From Chrysaora quinquecirrha (lineage: Eukaryota > Cnidaria > Scyphozoa > Semaeostomeae > Pelagiidae): 64,000 nt of DNA. A program made the translations under genes and the position numbers. The DNA is taken from positions 248,001 through 312,000 of the forward strand of contig JACTAT010000315.1 in NCBI GenBank assembly GCA_014526335.1, given 5' to 3'. The notes beneath the pieces were generated by a model, which saw nothing but the letters and a program-made list of their open reading frames with translations, did not search any database and was not told the DNA's origin. Shown here one piece after another: positions 20,213 to 30,088 of the stretch. Within the stretch, counting starts at the first letter, position 1; each line of letters opens with the position of its first letter.

Positions 20213-20600
20213 CGAGGCTGGACCGTATGTGTTAAATTCCAGCTTAGCATCGACCCTTGCCCGTATAAGTCAAGGAATTCCGGTTAAGCGAGGAGGCTGC
20301 TCCGTATAGATCGAAAATAGCAGGCCAAGCATCGAGGTGGCCCCATATTGATCGAGAAAAGCCGACTATGCATCGAGGCTTGCCTGTATGGGTCGAAAAA
20401 CGCTTGCTAGGGATGGAGGCCTACCGTGTTGTGTAGAGAAAACCGTCAAAGCATACAAGAGCCTCTTATTGGTCGAGAAAATGCGACTAAGTATCCACAC
20501 TGGCCCTCTATTTTTTACAAAAGCCGGCTTAGCTTTGAGACTGGCCCGTTTTGGTCGAGAAAAACCGGCCCGTGTTGGTCGAGAAAAGCCGGTTAAGCCG
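20120..20600 (-). repeat. Degenerate minisatellite, inverse orientation
   Basis: Same unit as 17690-18045 in reverse complement, with phrases such as GGTCGAGAAAAGCCGG and GCATCGAGGC. Short open frames on both strands here are products of the repeat. Confidence 0.6.
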
Positions 20601-20995
20601 CGGCTACACGTGCGACTTCTTGCATGAAATTGTGACACCACAAACCTGAAAATGTCCAGGCATGAAAAATCCTGAGGTGGCTACACGCTGCGACAATTAA
20701 TGCTGCGACAGAAGTTCTGCGACAATCAGTTTGCGTGAGAAGAAGAATGGGTCCTAGAAAATTTCCAGGAAAAGCCGCAACAAAAAGCAATACAAACAGC
20801 CCGGCTACATGCTGCGACATTGGCGACAAGTAAAAGCAAGTCGTGAAGAGTTAACTAAAGCAATGTTCCGCGACTGTATTTCCTGAGGTCGCAGAACATT
20901 ATATTCGAAAATATGTTCCTGGCTACACGTGCGACTCTTAGTCTTTAGTCATTCAAGACTATAGTCTAGACTATTGTCCTCGCTTAATCTCTATT
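20601..20995. other. Non-coding repeat-like segment
   Basis: GGCTACACGTGCGACT occurs at about 20602 and 20922, with GGCTACACGCTGCGAC and GGCTACATGCTGCGAC between them. This looks like an older non-autonomous element, but ends could not be fixed. No gene is seen. Confidence 0.35.
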
Positions 20996-20999
20996 GATA

Positions 21000-21345
21000 C
21001 CTTTTTGCACGCAATTCGGTGAATGACCATAGTCTTTGCTTATTCCACAGCTGTTCTCTACCTAATCAACGGTTCCAAGTTTCTAGGCACAGATTTAAAT
21101 AAAACAGCTTTTTCTTAAAAAGCAGGTTTTTGGGACGATTTAAATCTGTGCATAGAAGCTGTGACAAAGTATCACTAAGGTGAGGATAAATTGGGTAGGG
21201 ATAAGGTTGCGACTGAGCAACGAAGAATATAGTCTGAAATAAGCAAGAACTATAGTCATTCATCGAATTGTGTGCAAAAAGGTAAAGACTTTAAGCGTTG
21301 ATTAGGTAGAGAATAGCTGTTGACTAAGCAAAGACTATAACGGAT
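21000..21345. mobile_element. Multi-level palindromic MITE
   Basis: CCTTTTTGCACGCAATTCG at 21000 pairs with its inverse near 21282. CTGTTCTCTACCTAATCAACG near 21050 pairs with an inverse near 21295. TTCTAGGCACAGATTTAAAT near 21080 pairs with an inverse near 21145. The nested pairing suggests a palindromic element inside a palindromic element. It interrupts the right foldback arm. Confidence 0.5.
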
Positions 21346-21654
21346 TTTGCATATCAAACTAAAAAATCAACGTATGTAAATATTATTGTTAATCGAATAA
21401 ACATGAAAACTAATAATATCATATTGGTGCATGTGATTGGTGTGATCATCTATGAATAAAAATAAAAAGTAAATAACAGTATTGTGAAATCTTTATCAAA
21501 GCAACGCTTTTACCTGCTGTCTGCAGTTTCAAACAAAACGCCGAATATGTTGTTATGTATTGTCAACTCTGGATCAAAGTAAGACTGTATAAAACTGAGG
21601 CAGAACAAAAGCGAGGTTAAAATTAAAGAGGAATACGTTAAAACAAGATTTAGA

Positions 21655-21870
21655 TTGACGTATCATGTGAATTTGATTGACATATCACGTGATTTTGATC
21701 GACATATCTTCTGATTTTGATTGACAGACCACATGGTTTTAATTTACAGGTCACGTGGTTTTGATTGACTGATCACGTGGGTTTGATTGACCGATCGCGT
21801 AGGTTTGATTGACAGGTCACGTTGGTTTGATTGACAGATCACGTGGGTTTGATTGACAGGTCACGTGGTG
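21655..21870 (-). repeat. Right-arm tandem repeat with CACGTG cores
   Basis: About ten units of the same 22-bp repeat in opposite orientation (consensus GACAGATCACGTGGTTTTGA). More of the units keep the intact CACGTG than in the left arm. Confidence 0.7.
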
Positions 21871-21892
21871 GCGGCATCCTTTGTTCACCAGT

Positions 21893-22430
21893 CCCGGACC
21901 TTTTCCTCTACTTGCATTTCTGTGAGGAAGAAAGCTCGTAAACTATCAAATAACTTATCTAGAACATTCATAAATCAGTCAAAACACACACATTCAATCC
22001 ATTGCACAGATATCATTCGATTTCTTCAAGATGATGCAGACAGCGGAATCGTAGGCCATCTTGGATACTCGAGAAGAGGTCTGGGCGGAAAAGTAGGCCT
22101 TCGTGAAAAAAGAAAGTTTCATGTGACAAGAATATGCTACTGTCAAGAAAACACCTGTTGCGCTACATTCCAACTTACTACTGATGCATATCTTCGTATA
22201 CTTTTATCTAATGATGCGTCTCTTAACCCAGGCCCTTTTCAGTGTCATTTGTCAATCGTGGTCGAGCAGTTGCTACCAATCATCGAGCCATACAATGTAA
22301 TGCCTGCAAGAAATGGTGTCACATTGGTATAAAATGTGGAAATGTACTTACAAGGATTTGCAACCAGTTAATAAAGAAAGAATTTTTCAATTTGGACTGC
22401 CCTGTTTGCAAGGATTGATATCTAAGATAT
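21893..22430 (+). pseudogene. LINE N-terminal region: 2A-like motif and PHD-like finger
   Basis: The frame reads TTDAYLRILLSNDASLNPGP, where the last residues (22192-22236) resemble the NPGP of 2A recoding peptides found in several non-LTR retrotransposons. After a frame change, NHRAIQCNACKKWCHIGIKC follows, a PHD-like Cys-Cys-Cys-His finger commonly placed before the endonuclease in CR1-type LINEs. The D-x-E-x-NPGP consensus is weakened (NDASLNPGP), so recoding activity in this copy is doubtful. Confidence 0.6.
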
Positions 22431-22583
22431 GATACTGAGAGAACAACAGAAGAACAATCCACGGTGCCAGCCCCGTTGATGATTTCCCTGAGGCTGGAGC
22501 CAGACCTCAATCTCGGTGCAACAATCAGCTTGGCCATATAAATCAAGATGAAACTCTAGCTGACGAGCAAGCTCACTCATTTC

Positions 22584-23270
22584 TTGTTCGTTAATGCAGC
22601 ACACAAGGACCTAATAATTGCCCACCTAAACGTTGCCGGGTTGCTAAGTAAAATATCAGAAATTCGTCTGTTGTTATCAGTAGTTAAATTTTACATTCTT
22701 TCCATCACAGAATCTCATTTGACTAAGGATGTAAAATCAGGAGAGTTTATTATTGCTAGAAAAGATAGGAAGTCTGGTGAAAGAGCATCAGGTGGAACGC
22801 TGATTTACTTCTCTGAGAATTTTATGCATATGAACGTGACGATTTCAGGGTCGAAACAGAACTGGAAACATGTTGGGTGAATATAATAATGAATTCCAAA
22901 AAGTTATTGATAGGCTGCTTCTATATACCGACCACCAGGTACAAATGTTGGTTTCTATGACAAGTTGAAAACACTGATAGAACCCATTTGGATCAAACGA
23001 AACAACGTTGTGCTTTTAGGAGACTTCAATATATATCTACTTTCCAAAGGTAACAACACAGATGATAAAGAAGAGCCTCCCTACAGAATTCGTAGGATAC
23101 TTAATATGCTCAATATGAAAAATGTCATCAAGAAGCCAATTAGGATTACTGACACTCCTAAGACTTTAATTGATCTGATCATTACTTCAGATACATCAAA
23201 AATAAAAATAGTGGAAACTATGATTTTTGCTGTTCTGATCATCATCTTGTGTAAGCCGTTACAAACTTAA
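22584..23270 (+). pseudogene. LINE AP-endonuclease domain
   Basis: AHKDLIIAHLNVAGLLSKI, LSITESHLTKDV, SGGTLIYFSENF, a YRPPG-like CFYIPTTRY stretch in another frame, and VVLLGDFNIYLL with TLIDLIITSD give the usual order of the APE-type endonuclease. Frame changes near 22880-22965 and after 23270 inactivate it. Confidence 0.75.
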
Positions 23271-23507
23271 GAAAGAAGAGACCAAAGCCAAAGTTAAGGA
23301 CCATCAGAAACAGAAATTACAAAATCAGTACAGTTAAACAAACTCAAAGAGGACTTTGCACCCTGGGAATTATGCAATTTATTTAATGATGTAGATGACA
23401 CAGCTTGGGCATGGGAATGTATGTACAAGAATATAGTTGAAAGTCACATCACTACTAGGAAAACAAAGATTCTATCTGAAAGCGTCCCATGGATGAACAG
23501 TGCTATA

Positions 23508-24844
23508 CAGGGGCGCATCTAGCAAATTGCGTGACTGGTGCACGAAGTGCATTGAAAAATGTTTTTAAGCCACGCCCTTTTACTTTTCGGGAAACGCCCT
23601 TTTATGAATGAATAAGGTGGTTACGCCCATTTCCTGCCGCTGTTCCATTTTGGTGCATAAATAAAAATATCAAAGAACGTAAAACAATGTTACCCTATTA
23701 CCCGAAAATTATCAACAACATTTTTCTTTATCGTTTAAAATGTCCAGAAATAGCATCCTTCTTTTATTTGTGCGTGCAAATACATTTAATTTGTGCTTAA
23801 CATATCTAGGATTTCAGCCGTCACAGAATGACTGGTACCCCCTAAAACCTCTTATTTTGGCTCTTTTCTGGCTTCTCAATGTAATTGACAAGGATGTACT
23901 GTAAAGAAAGCTATTTGACCAGAAATTTTAACAAAATCTCAGCCCTGGTTGCTTATTGAACAGTTGCTTATTAAAAAAAAGTGTAATAAATATTATATTG
24001 TAGTATAGCATAGCTTGTTCTACTCACTTTAATGCTAATGGGGTACATTCAACAACACTATCAGCATGATCAGCAGGAACCTCAATCACTGGGCCTAAAC
24101 AATCCACAAATCTGTGCATTGGAATCCGATTTTCCAAATACAAATCCTGGCTGTGAATGCCACTTTTCAAAAATATATTATTATCAAATTTGCATTTCTT
24201 TGCAATATTTTTTGAATTTTCCCCTATCTGATCGCATAACACGAGAAGACGAGACGTGGAACTTTCTAGCAAAAAGCTCCATCTTGACAAAAATCCCGCC
24301 AAATGCAATGCAACTCCTTTGCTTTGTTCTTTACAAGACAGTGGACAGTGATGTTTATGTCTCTGGTTACTCGGTTACATTGCGCGATTTTGACCTTTGA
24401 GTTGCACTGGTGAACAGTTGCACTCCCATTGTGTAAAAGTTATTGAGCTGAGTTTGAGGACTCGGGTCTAGAGCAACAAGCTCGGTTATTGTTTGGAAAC
24501 AATAACCTGTCAGAAACATTTTGATGAGCACTAGTGCAATCCACACACTTATTATGCAATTCCAACATATTACGTTGTGTAAAAAACTAGGTTTTTCAAA
24601 GCATGACATTTTAAAACCAGTAACAGGTGGGTGGTTTTACTGTCTTCTTTCCTCCAGGGCAAAATTGTTAAAATCAAATTTCATACATGCAGACACCCGA
24701 AATGAAAAAGTGGCAACACGAGCAACGAATACACGAACTGGCATGAGCAATAACTAAACTCTAAGCATTAACAATCTAAAATAACTGCACTAAAATAGTA
24801 ACTGGTGCAATTGAACCAGTTGCACGGGTCTGGATCCGCTCCTG
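23508..24844. mobile_element. hAT element (1337 bp) inserted into the LINE
   Basis: GTGCTATA occurs immediately before the left end (23500-23507) and after the right end (24845-24852), a perfect 8-bp duplication. The ends are CAGGGGCGCATCTAG and the inverse of CAGGAGCGGATCCAG. The LINE reading resumes after it: VPWMNSAI before, LKEQNRRYKLLMKAQKTP after. No transposase domain is recognisable, so it is probably non-autonomous. Confidence 0.85.
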
Positions 24845-25043
24845 GTGCTATACTTAAAGAGCAAAATAGAAGATATAAACTGCTGATGAAAGCCCAGAAA
24901 ACTCCTAAGGGGTCAACTGAGTGGTCATACTATAAGAAGGCCAGAAATAGATGTACCAACTTATTGAAAATTGCTGAATCAAATTACTGGCAATCCCAAT
25001 TCAATGAGGCAAAGTCTGGCAAAGAATTTTGGCAAGTTGTAAA
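24845..25043 (+). pseudogene. LINE segment between endonuclease and RT
   Basis: LKEQNRRYKLLMKAQKTP, WSYYKKARNRCTNLLK and SGKEFWQVVK form the Lys/Arg-rich linker that precedes RT in CR1-type LINEs. It continues the frame interrupted by the hAT insertion and stops at the insert beginning about 25044. Confidence 0.65.
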
Positions 25044-25063
25044 ATTAATGGTCCTGGGGATAT

Positions 25064-25579
25064 ATGAAATCATATGTTTCTTCTAACGTGAAAGAACTGT
25101 TCTTTGTTGACACAGAGTATCTTCATCAATTCCTTAATTCATCAGCCGAAAAAAGGAAGCTTTGTCCAGGTACGCATTATTTTCAGAAAATTGAAAAGTT
25201 TATTGCAAATCATGTAAACAAAGGCGCAAAGTACTACGAGTATATCAAGCACTCTTGCAGAGAGAAGAATGGACAGTTATGTTCATATTGTGAAGAACAC
25301 CCATGGATAGGCCCTGAATGCAGAGCAGCACCAAGACCGTTTCCAAATACTGAGGTTCTTCCAAAGTTCCAGTATCTGAACGTTTCTCGCACACCAACAC
25401 ACGATAATGGCATTCCAAGACCCGCTGATGACTATCAACCAAGAGAGCAACTCAAAAGGGCATTTAAAGAAAAGACTGTCTCTCTAGGCAATAATGAATC
25501 TGTCAGGAAATTTTCAACGAAGTTTATTGTTGAAGAAAGATATGTGAGGGATGAGGCAAATGTAAAGCAGCAAAGGTAG
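25064..25579 (+). CDS. Unrecognised 171-aa ORF inserted within the LINE
   Basis: The open frame interrupts the LINE between the linker and RT. TGTAAA occurs on both sides (25038-25043 and 25561-25566), perhaps a 6-bp duplication. The protein has a Cys/His cluster, SCREKNGQLCSYCEEHPWIG followed by PEC, then LGNNESVRKFSTKFIVEERY. I recall similar Cys-rich segments in uncharacterised multicopy proteins of marine animals, but cannot name a family. The first ATG at 25064 may be arbitrary and the last codons belong to LINE sequence. It is more likely a fragment captured on an element than a complete gene. Confidence 0.4.
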   Translation: MKSYVSSNVKELFFVDTEYLHQFLNSSAEKRKLCPGTHYFQKIEKFIANHVNKGAKYYEYIKHSCREKNGQLCSYCEEHPWIGPECRAAPRPFPNTEVLPKFQYLNVSRTPTHDNGIPRPADDYQPREQLKRAFKEKTVSLGNNESVRKFSTKFIVEERYVRDEANVKQQR

Positions 25580-26005
25580 GGCCTAATCAAGGGAAAAATG
25601 AAGAAATAATATCCGATGATAAAGCAAAAGCAAATACCCTTAATGAATACTTCTCAAACATAGGAAATAATCTAGCCCAGGCAATTATACCTACTAACTC
25701 TGCACCAGAAATTCAGCATGTGTACAGAATTTCCCCTACCTTGTCCAATTTAAGGTAAGAAAAGGAATCACTTGTTAAAAGCTTTAAAGAAATGTTTGAG
25801 AAGGTAAAGCATGTGGACTTGATGACATTCTAGCTAAAGAGCTAAAGATGATTGGAGAAGTTGCAACAGAAGGACTTTATCAAATTGCAGAAAAAAGTAT
25901 TACATCTTGTAAATTTCCAACACAGTGAAAACTGCACGAGCTCGATGTGCTCACAAAAATGGAAGCACACTTGAATGTGGCAATTATCGCCCTATTTTGT
26001 TGCTT
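25580..26005 (+). pseudogene. Start of the LINE reverse transcriptase domain
   Basis: VGPNQGKNEEIISDDKAKAN, LNEYFSNIGNNL, then KACGLDDILAKELKM, GLYQIAEKSITSCKFPTQ and a weak NYRPI. This is the N-terminal part of a LINE RT with stops and frame changes; palm motifs are absent because the copy ends here. Confidence 0.65.
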
Positions 26006-26896
26006 GGCTTATGATTATTTGCGGAATTTTTTCAAAAGATTTTCGTAAAAAAATAAATATCCCAAATTCTTAATGAAATGTGCATTGAATGATAAAAACG
26101 AGGAGTAAACAGCCCAAGATACTGCGTCATGAAGCTATTTTCGAGATTCATCGAGCAAATAGTCCTATTATTAGAAGATTTCAACAAAATATTTTGCAAA
26201 TTACTAATTAGTAATTTGCGAAATATTTCTAGAATGGACTCAGAAGCAGAGACAGGCAGAGCAAGGACACTGACAACTTGTTAGGCAATGTTAAATGATG
26301 CTAAATGAACATTAAATTGAAACTTTGAAATGTTGAACACAGGAATACATAAACAGAACCGGAATATAGTGAATGAAGTGTCGCTTAAGCCTAGGCCAAA
26401 AGTGTCAAAAATCAATTGAAAAATTTCTTCATTTAGCATGAAGGCAGGTTGTTATGCTTTTGATTGAACTGTAACAGCGATGAAACAAGGGAAAATGCAT
26501 AATAAGAACAACTGCATGTTATCTTGAGAATATTTCGCAAATTACTAGTTAAGACAGGCAGAGCAAGGACACTGACAACTTGTTACGCAATGTGAAATGA
26601 TGCTAAATATACAAATTGAAACTTTGAAATGTTGAACACCGGAATACATAAACAGAACCGGAATATAGTGAAAAATTTTTACCTTGACACCCAAGATGCG
26701 GGTGAGTTTTTACCTGAATACCCGCAATGCGGGTGAATATTAGTACCAGATTAGCCTTGAAAAGACAAGATACCACTCAGCTGCCTTTTAACTTGCTCCC
26801 TTTTAACTTGCAGCCTTTTGAACTTTCGCTAGAGTCCCGGGAGGTTGTGGGATGCCATGGGGAGCTAACCTCATGGTATACCAATCCTCCACCATT
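26006..26896. repeat. Non-coding stretch with direct and inverted repeats
   Basis: A 42-bp near-perfect palindrome lies at 26187-26228 (one mismatch, centre ACTAATTAGT). Two direct repeats of about 125 bp lie at about 26247-26372 and 26552-26675, both ending AACAGAACCGGAATATAGTGAA. CCGCAATGCGGG-type short palindromes lie near 26695-26740. No gene is seen. Confidence 0.6.
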
Positions 26897-27109
26897 CTAA
26901 TTTCTGTCTAAACGAAGGGCAGTAGAGTACCCATCAATTTCGAATTGTTGCGTCGGAAAAGAAGAATCTATTTTTGTTTCAGTAATCATCAAAATGTCTA
27001 AATTTCGCGAGATTATTTCATTCACTGCCTCAAGTTTATTCCTAACCGAGTTGATATTCAAATATCCGACGATTGGGCGGTTGAGGTTGCTCAAACGCAG
27101 TGATTTCAA
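26897..27109 (-). pseudogene. LINE endonuclease N-terminus
   Basis: Minus-strand SNLNRPIVGYLNINSVRNKL, then NLDILMITETKIDSSFP and FEIDGYS, is the beginning of an APE-type LINE endonuclease. Only about 70 residues remain. Confidence 0.75.
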
Positions 27110-27116
27110 AGCTGTT

Positions 27117-27182
27117 GCAGCATCTACATCTACATCTACTTCTACATCTACATCTACATCTAAATCTACATTTACAGTTACA
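27117..27182 (+). repeat. (CATCTA)n microsatellite
   Basis: About ten copies of ACATCT/ACATTT hexamers, partly degenerate, adjoin the LINE fragment. Confidence 0.8.
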
Positions 27183-27339
27183 TCTATATTTACAGGGTCT
27201 ATGGTTTCATAGTTTTCAGAAATAATTTCGGAAGGACCATTATTGAACGTATGATAATTTAGTCATAATCTTAGGTGGTGAAGAAAATTATTTGCAAGAA
27301 GGCGAGTACTTTCATAATTTAAATCCAGGCCCTCACTAA

Positions 27340-28081
27340 CCAGTTTCAATCACAGCCTCGTTTCCGTGGTCGTAGCCAGTCCCGTTCACCAGGTCGTCGC
27401 AGCTTCTCCAGATCACTGAATCGTCAAAATCAGAATCATCCTTTCTGTTGGTACAACTGGAAATCCGGAAGTAATGCTAGACACTGTAATCGACCCTGCA
27501 CATTCACCTCAGCAAACCCACCCACCAACACACCATCATCTCAACACCAGGAAAACTTGCAAGCCAGTGGCTAGAGGCGACAAGTCCTCCTGGCTCATCC
27601 ACAACAAGTCGCCTCTTTTACGTCACCGATCGCTACACAGGTACACGCTTTTTGGTGGATACAGGTGCAGATGTAAGTGTAATTCCTCCTTCAAACTTAC
27701 AGGAAAAAATCCTTGACCCTGGATTTCGGTCTTCTCCGTAATTTTCTATGGATTTTCATCATTGCTGATCTGCCTTTTCCTATCCTTGGTGCTGATTTTC
27801 TGGCTAACTTCGGCTTAAGAGTAGATATGGCACATCGTCAACTAATAGACACAACCACAAGCTTGTCAATTCATGGTATTTCTTCAGCTGATTCATCGAT
27901 TACCCCTGCATCCACGCCGCAATTAACTGCAACGTCATCGGTTTCATCTCCGAATCCACAACATCATACAACTCGCTCGGGACGTCGTGTACATTTCCGG
28001 ATCGCTTCGGACATTAAAATTCTCGAAACTTCTATTGCATTCAAAAGAAAAATAAAAAAAAACTTTGGATTCCAACAGTAA
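27340..28081 (+). pseudogene. Ty3/gypsy fragment: Gag knuckle, protease and polyprotein tail
   Basis: SRSPGRRSFSRSLN is followed by a knuckle-like CWYNWKSGSNARHC, then in another frame FYVTDRYTGTRFLVDTGADV (retropepsin DTGA site), then LPFPILGADFLANFGL (second protease block) and finally TTRSGRRVHF, a motif normally found at the far C-terminus of gypsy Pol. The reverse transcriptase, RNase H and integrase core are missing, so the copy is an internal deletion. A polypurine tract (CTAGGGGGGGGGG) and LTR-like sequence follow. Confidence 0.7.
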
Positions 28082-28189
28082 TTTAAAATATTAACATTTT
28101 TAGCAATATTTGCAGTTTCGTATATTCGTATTAATAATTTGTAGCTTCTTTTTGTATCGAATGCCTTGCATTCTAGGGGGGGGGGGTTA

Positions 28190-28630
28190 GTGTATTCATT
28201 ATTCTATATCATTTTAACTTTTTACTTTACTTAGGCCATCTTAGTTTTTGCATTTTTCTTTCTTCTATTCATTGGTTTGCTTTCCCTCGCGTAGCATTTT
28301 TCCGCGCGTAGTTTCCCTTTCTATTGTTTTGGTTTTTCCAGCCTAGGTTACTCATCGCTCTCTCATACCCCGTTTTTTCCTCTTACCTCTAGTTTTCTTC
28401 CAACTATTACTCATCCTTATTTATTTTTACGTAGGAAGAAAATTATATTACGTTTCCTTGTTTCTACTTTGTGTACATAGAAAATTATAGTTAGTTGATT
28501 CGTAGTTGGTATTGAGTTAAGTTGGTACATAATTATTATATTGAAAGATATAGAATAACCAAAGTCCGTCTTTTTCTTCCAAGGTTTCCTCAAACAACGA
28601 TAAACGCGGTGAGATCATTCTTGTTCTTAT
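28190..28630 (+). repeat. Probable 3' LTR of the gypsy fragment
   Basis: The stretch follows a G-rich polypurine tract and resembles the LTR of the element at 2416-4094 in layout (CGTTTCCTTG, ATAGTTAGTTGATTCG). No partner LTR is present, so the right boundary is approximate. Confidence 0.45.
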
Positions 28631-30088
28631 CATTAGTAAATAAATGAACTATTATTTGCTAAAACTGCTAAGCAGTTGAGTCATTTATGAGCTTTGATAC
28701 AGGTTTTTCAGTTTATAATTAGAGTCGACTCAAGACAACATAATGCAATCTGCTTTATGTACATTTACAACCCTCCCGTTACTGTTTATAACAGAATTTC
28801 TGATATTCTGTTTGCTGTCATTACTCGAAATTCAGACTGTCTCAGCAAGAGCAAAAATCTAAAATTGTGGTTTTCTCAAAAATGGAAACACTCAAAAGAC
28901 TCAAGTGATGATTTCTGTAAATAGGAGGAATAAATTTATTTTCTGGGAGGGGGCTAAAATTTTACATTTACTTTGAGGTGTTAGGGCTAAAATTTTACAG
29001 ATTGTGAAAATTCATTACAAAATGAAAAATATCATTTGAAAAAGGCCGTAGTTCACTTTCCAACAATGAAAAAGCATAAGAGGCAATGGTACACATTTCT
29101 CAGCTGCGGAAGCAAAACCTTTATCCTTCAAATGCATCTTTAGAACCGTTCTATGGACCACAATACAAGCTATGCTTCTGTCACTGCGGAGGAGGGAATA
29201 AGACATCTAAGAAGCAGACAGTTCTCCACCATTTTCTTCCACATGAAAGTGAAAAAACTCAAGTCCAAACAATTTTCCGTTTCTTCTCACTATCCGACAA
29301 TACATTTCTGGAGGTAGTATTCCATATTTTAAAATAATCGTCCATTTTGTCATTCCTTCTGAGTTCGTTTTTTAACAGTTCTCCAATCTCTGTAGTAAGT
29401 AAACAATAGACCATTCGAATCTGAAGTCGAAATTTTTCTGTGACCTAATTTTCAATTTTTTTGAAAACGAGGCCCTTAGGTGAAATGGTCTATAAAGCTG
29501 GTGAAAAACCTATCTTTAAAAACAGGTGGAGAACTGTGAGAAATATACTTTGCCATGCATTGGCAGTCGAACCCTGTTAAACATTTTTTTAAGTAGACAT
29601 GAAATAATACATAATTACAAAGTTACAAGTGCAGTCTTTCAAGCAACGAGGAGATATCTACATTTAAAGACGGAGAACTGTGGGGAAAACTGTGTGTGCC
29701 AATAATGCTTACTTTAGAATTCTTCCGTTTTGCTTTGTGAAGATCAACAACACATGAAGGCAAGTATACCAAGCCTGCATAATTAGTTTCATTTTCTGAA
29801 TTTCGTAATAATTCACTGCTAAATAGTTGCGTCAGTTTATGAGCTTTGATGTTGGTTTCTCAGTTTATAGTTACATGCGAAGCGACTCAAGACAACAGAA
29901 TGCAATCTGCTTTATGCAATCACTTACAACCCTCCCGTTACTATTTTGCTGTGTTGTGACGAGAAGTAACCTGAAGTATAGATTGAACTTTGAACTTCTT
30001 ACTTGTGAGATTTTTACACTTTCCCGTGATCTTTTTATTATTGCTGTTTATCTTGTTATGTTTGTATTGCTAAGTAACCATACTATTA
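28631..30088. other. Non-coding, with a duplicated about 100-bp block
   Basis: The segment at about 28688-28790 (TGAGCTTTGAT...TTTACAACCCTCCCGTTACT) recurs at about 29838-29940 in direct orientation. CAGTTCTCCACC near 29219 and GGTGGAGAACTG near 29523 are inverted. The short open frames show no recognisable domain. Confidence 0.5.

Larger units (their letters stand above)
16055..21905. mobile_element. 5.8-kb foldback-like structure with about 540-bp inverted arms
   Basis: The sequence from about 16055 to 16595 recurs in reverse complement at about 21345-21905 with moderate divergence. Shared landmarks are GAAGGATGCCGCCACCAC at the outer end, blocks of TGTCAATCAAA...CACGTGA, then ACTGCAGACAGCAGGTAAAA, and an inner end TTTGATATGCAA. 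A second inverted pair, a degenerate minisatellite, lies further inward on both sides (17690-18045 and 20120-20600). The centre is occupied by a minus-strand LINE. No foldback-specific transposase was found. The structure may be a foldback element or an inverted duplication of older DNA. Confidence 0.65.
21893..26005 (+). mobile_element. LINE with PHD-like finger and endonuclease, 3' truncated and twice interrupted
   Basis: Order on +: N-terminal region with a 2A-like motif, a Cys/His finger, the AP endonuclease, the RT linker and the start of RT. It is interrupted by a hAT element (23508-24844) and a second insert (25044-25560), and ends near 26005 just after the NYRPI-like segment of RT. 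The foldback right arm borders its 5' side. It is inactive. Confidence 0.7.

Noticed and set aside
20366..20641. 91-aa minus-strand repetitive ORF
   Set aside because: Generated by the degenerate 48-bp minisatellite; no supporting homology.
22422..22604. Short minus-strand ORFs over the LINE start
   Set aside because: They are antisense to the LINE finger and endonuclease region and carry no domain.
29406..29425. Possible tRNA T-arm (CATTCGAATCTG)
   Set aside because: No matching acceptor, D-arm or anticodon stem could be found around it.
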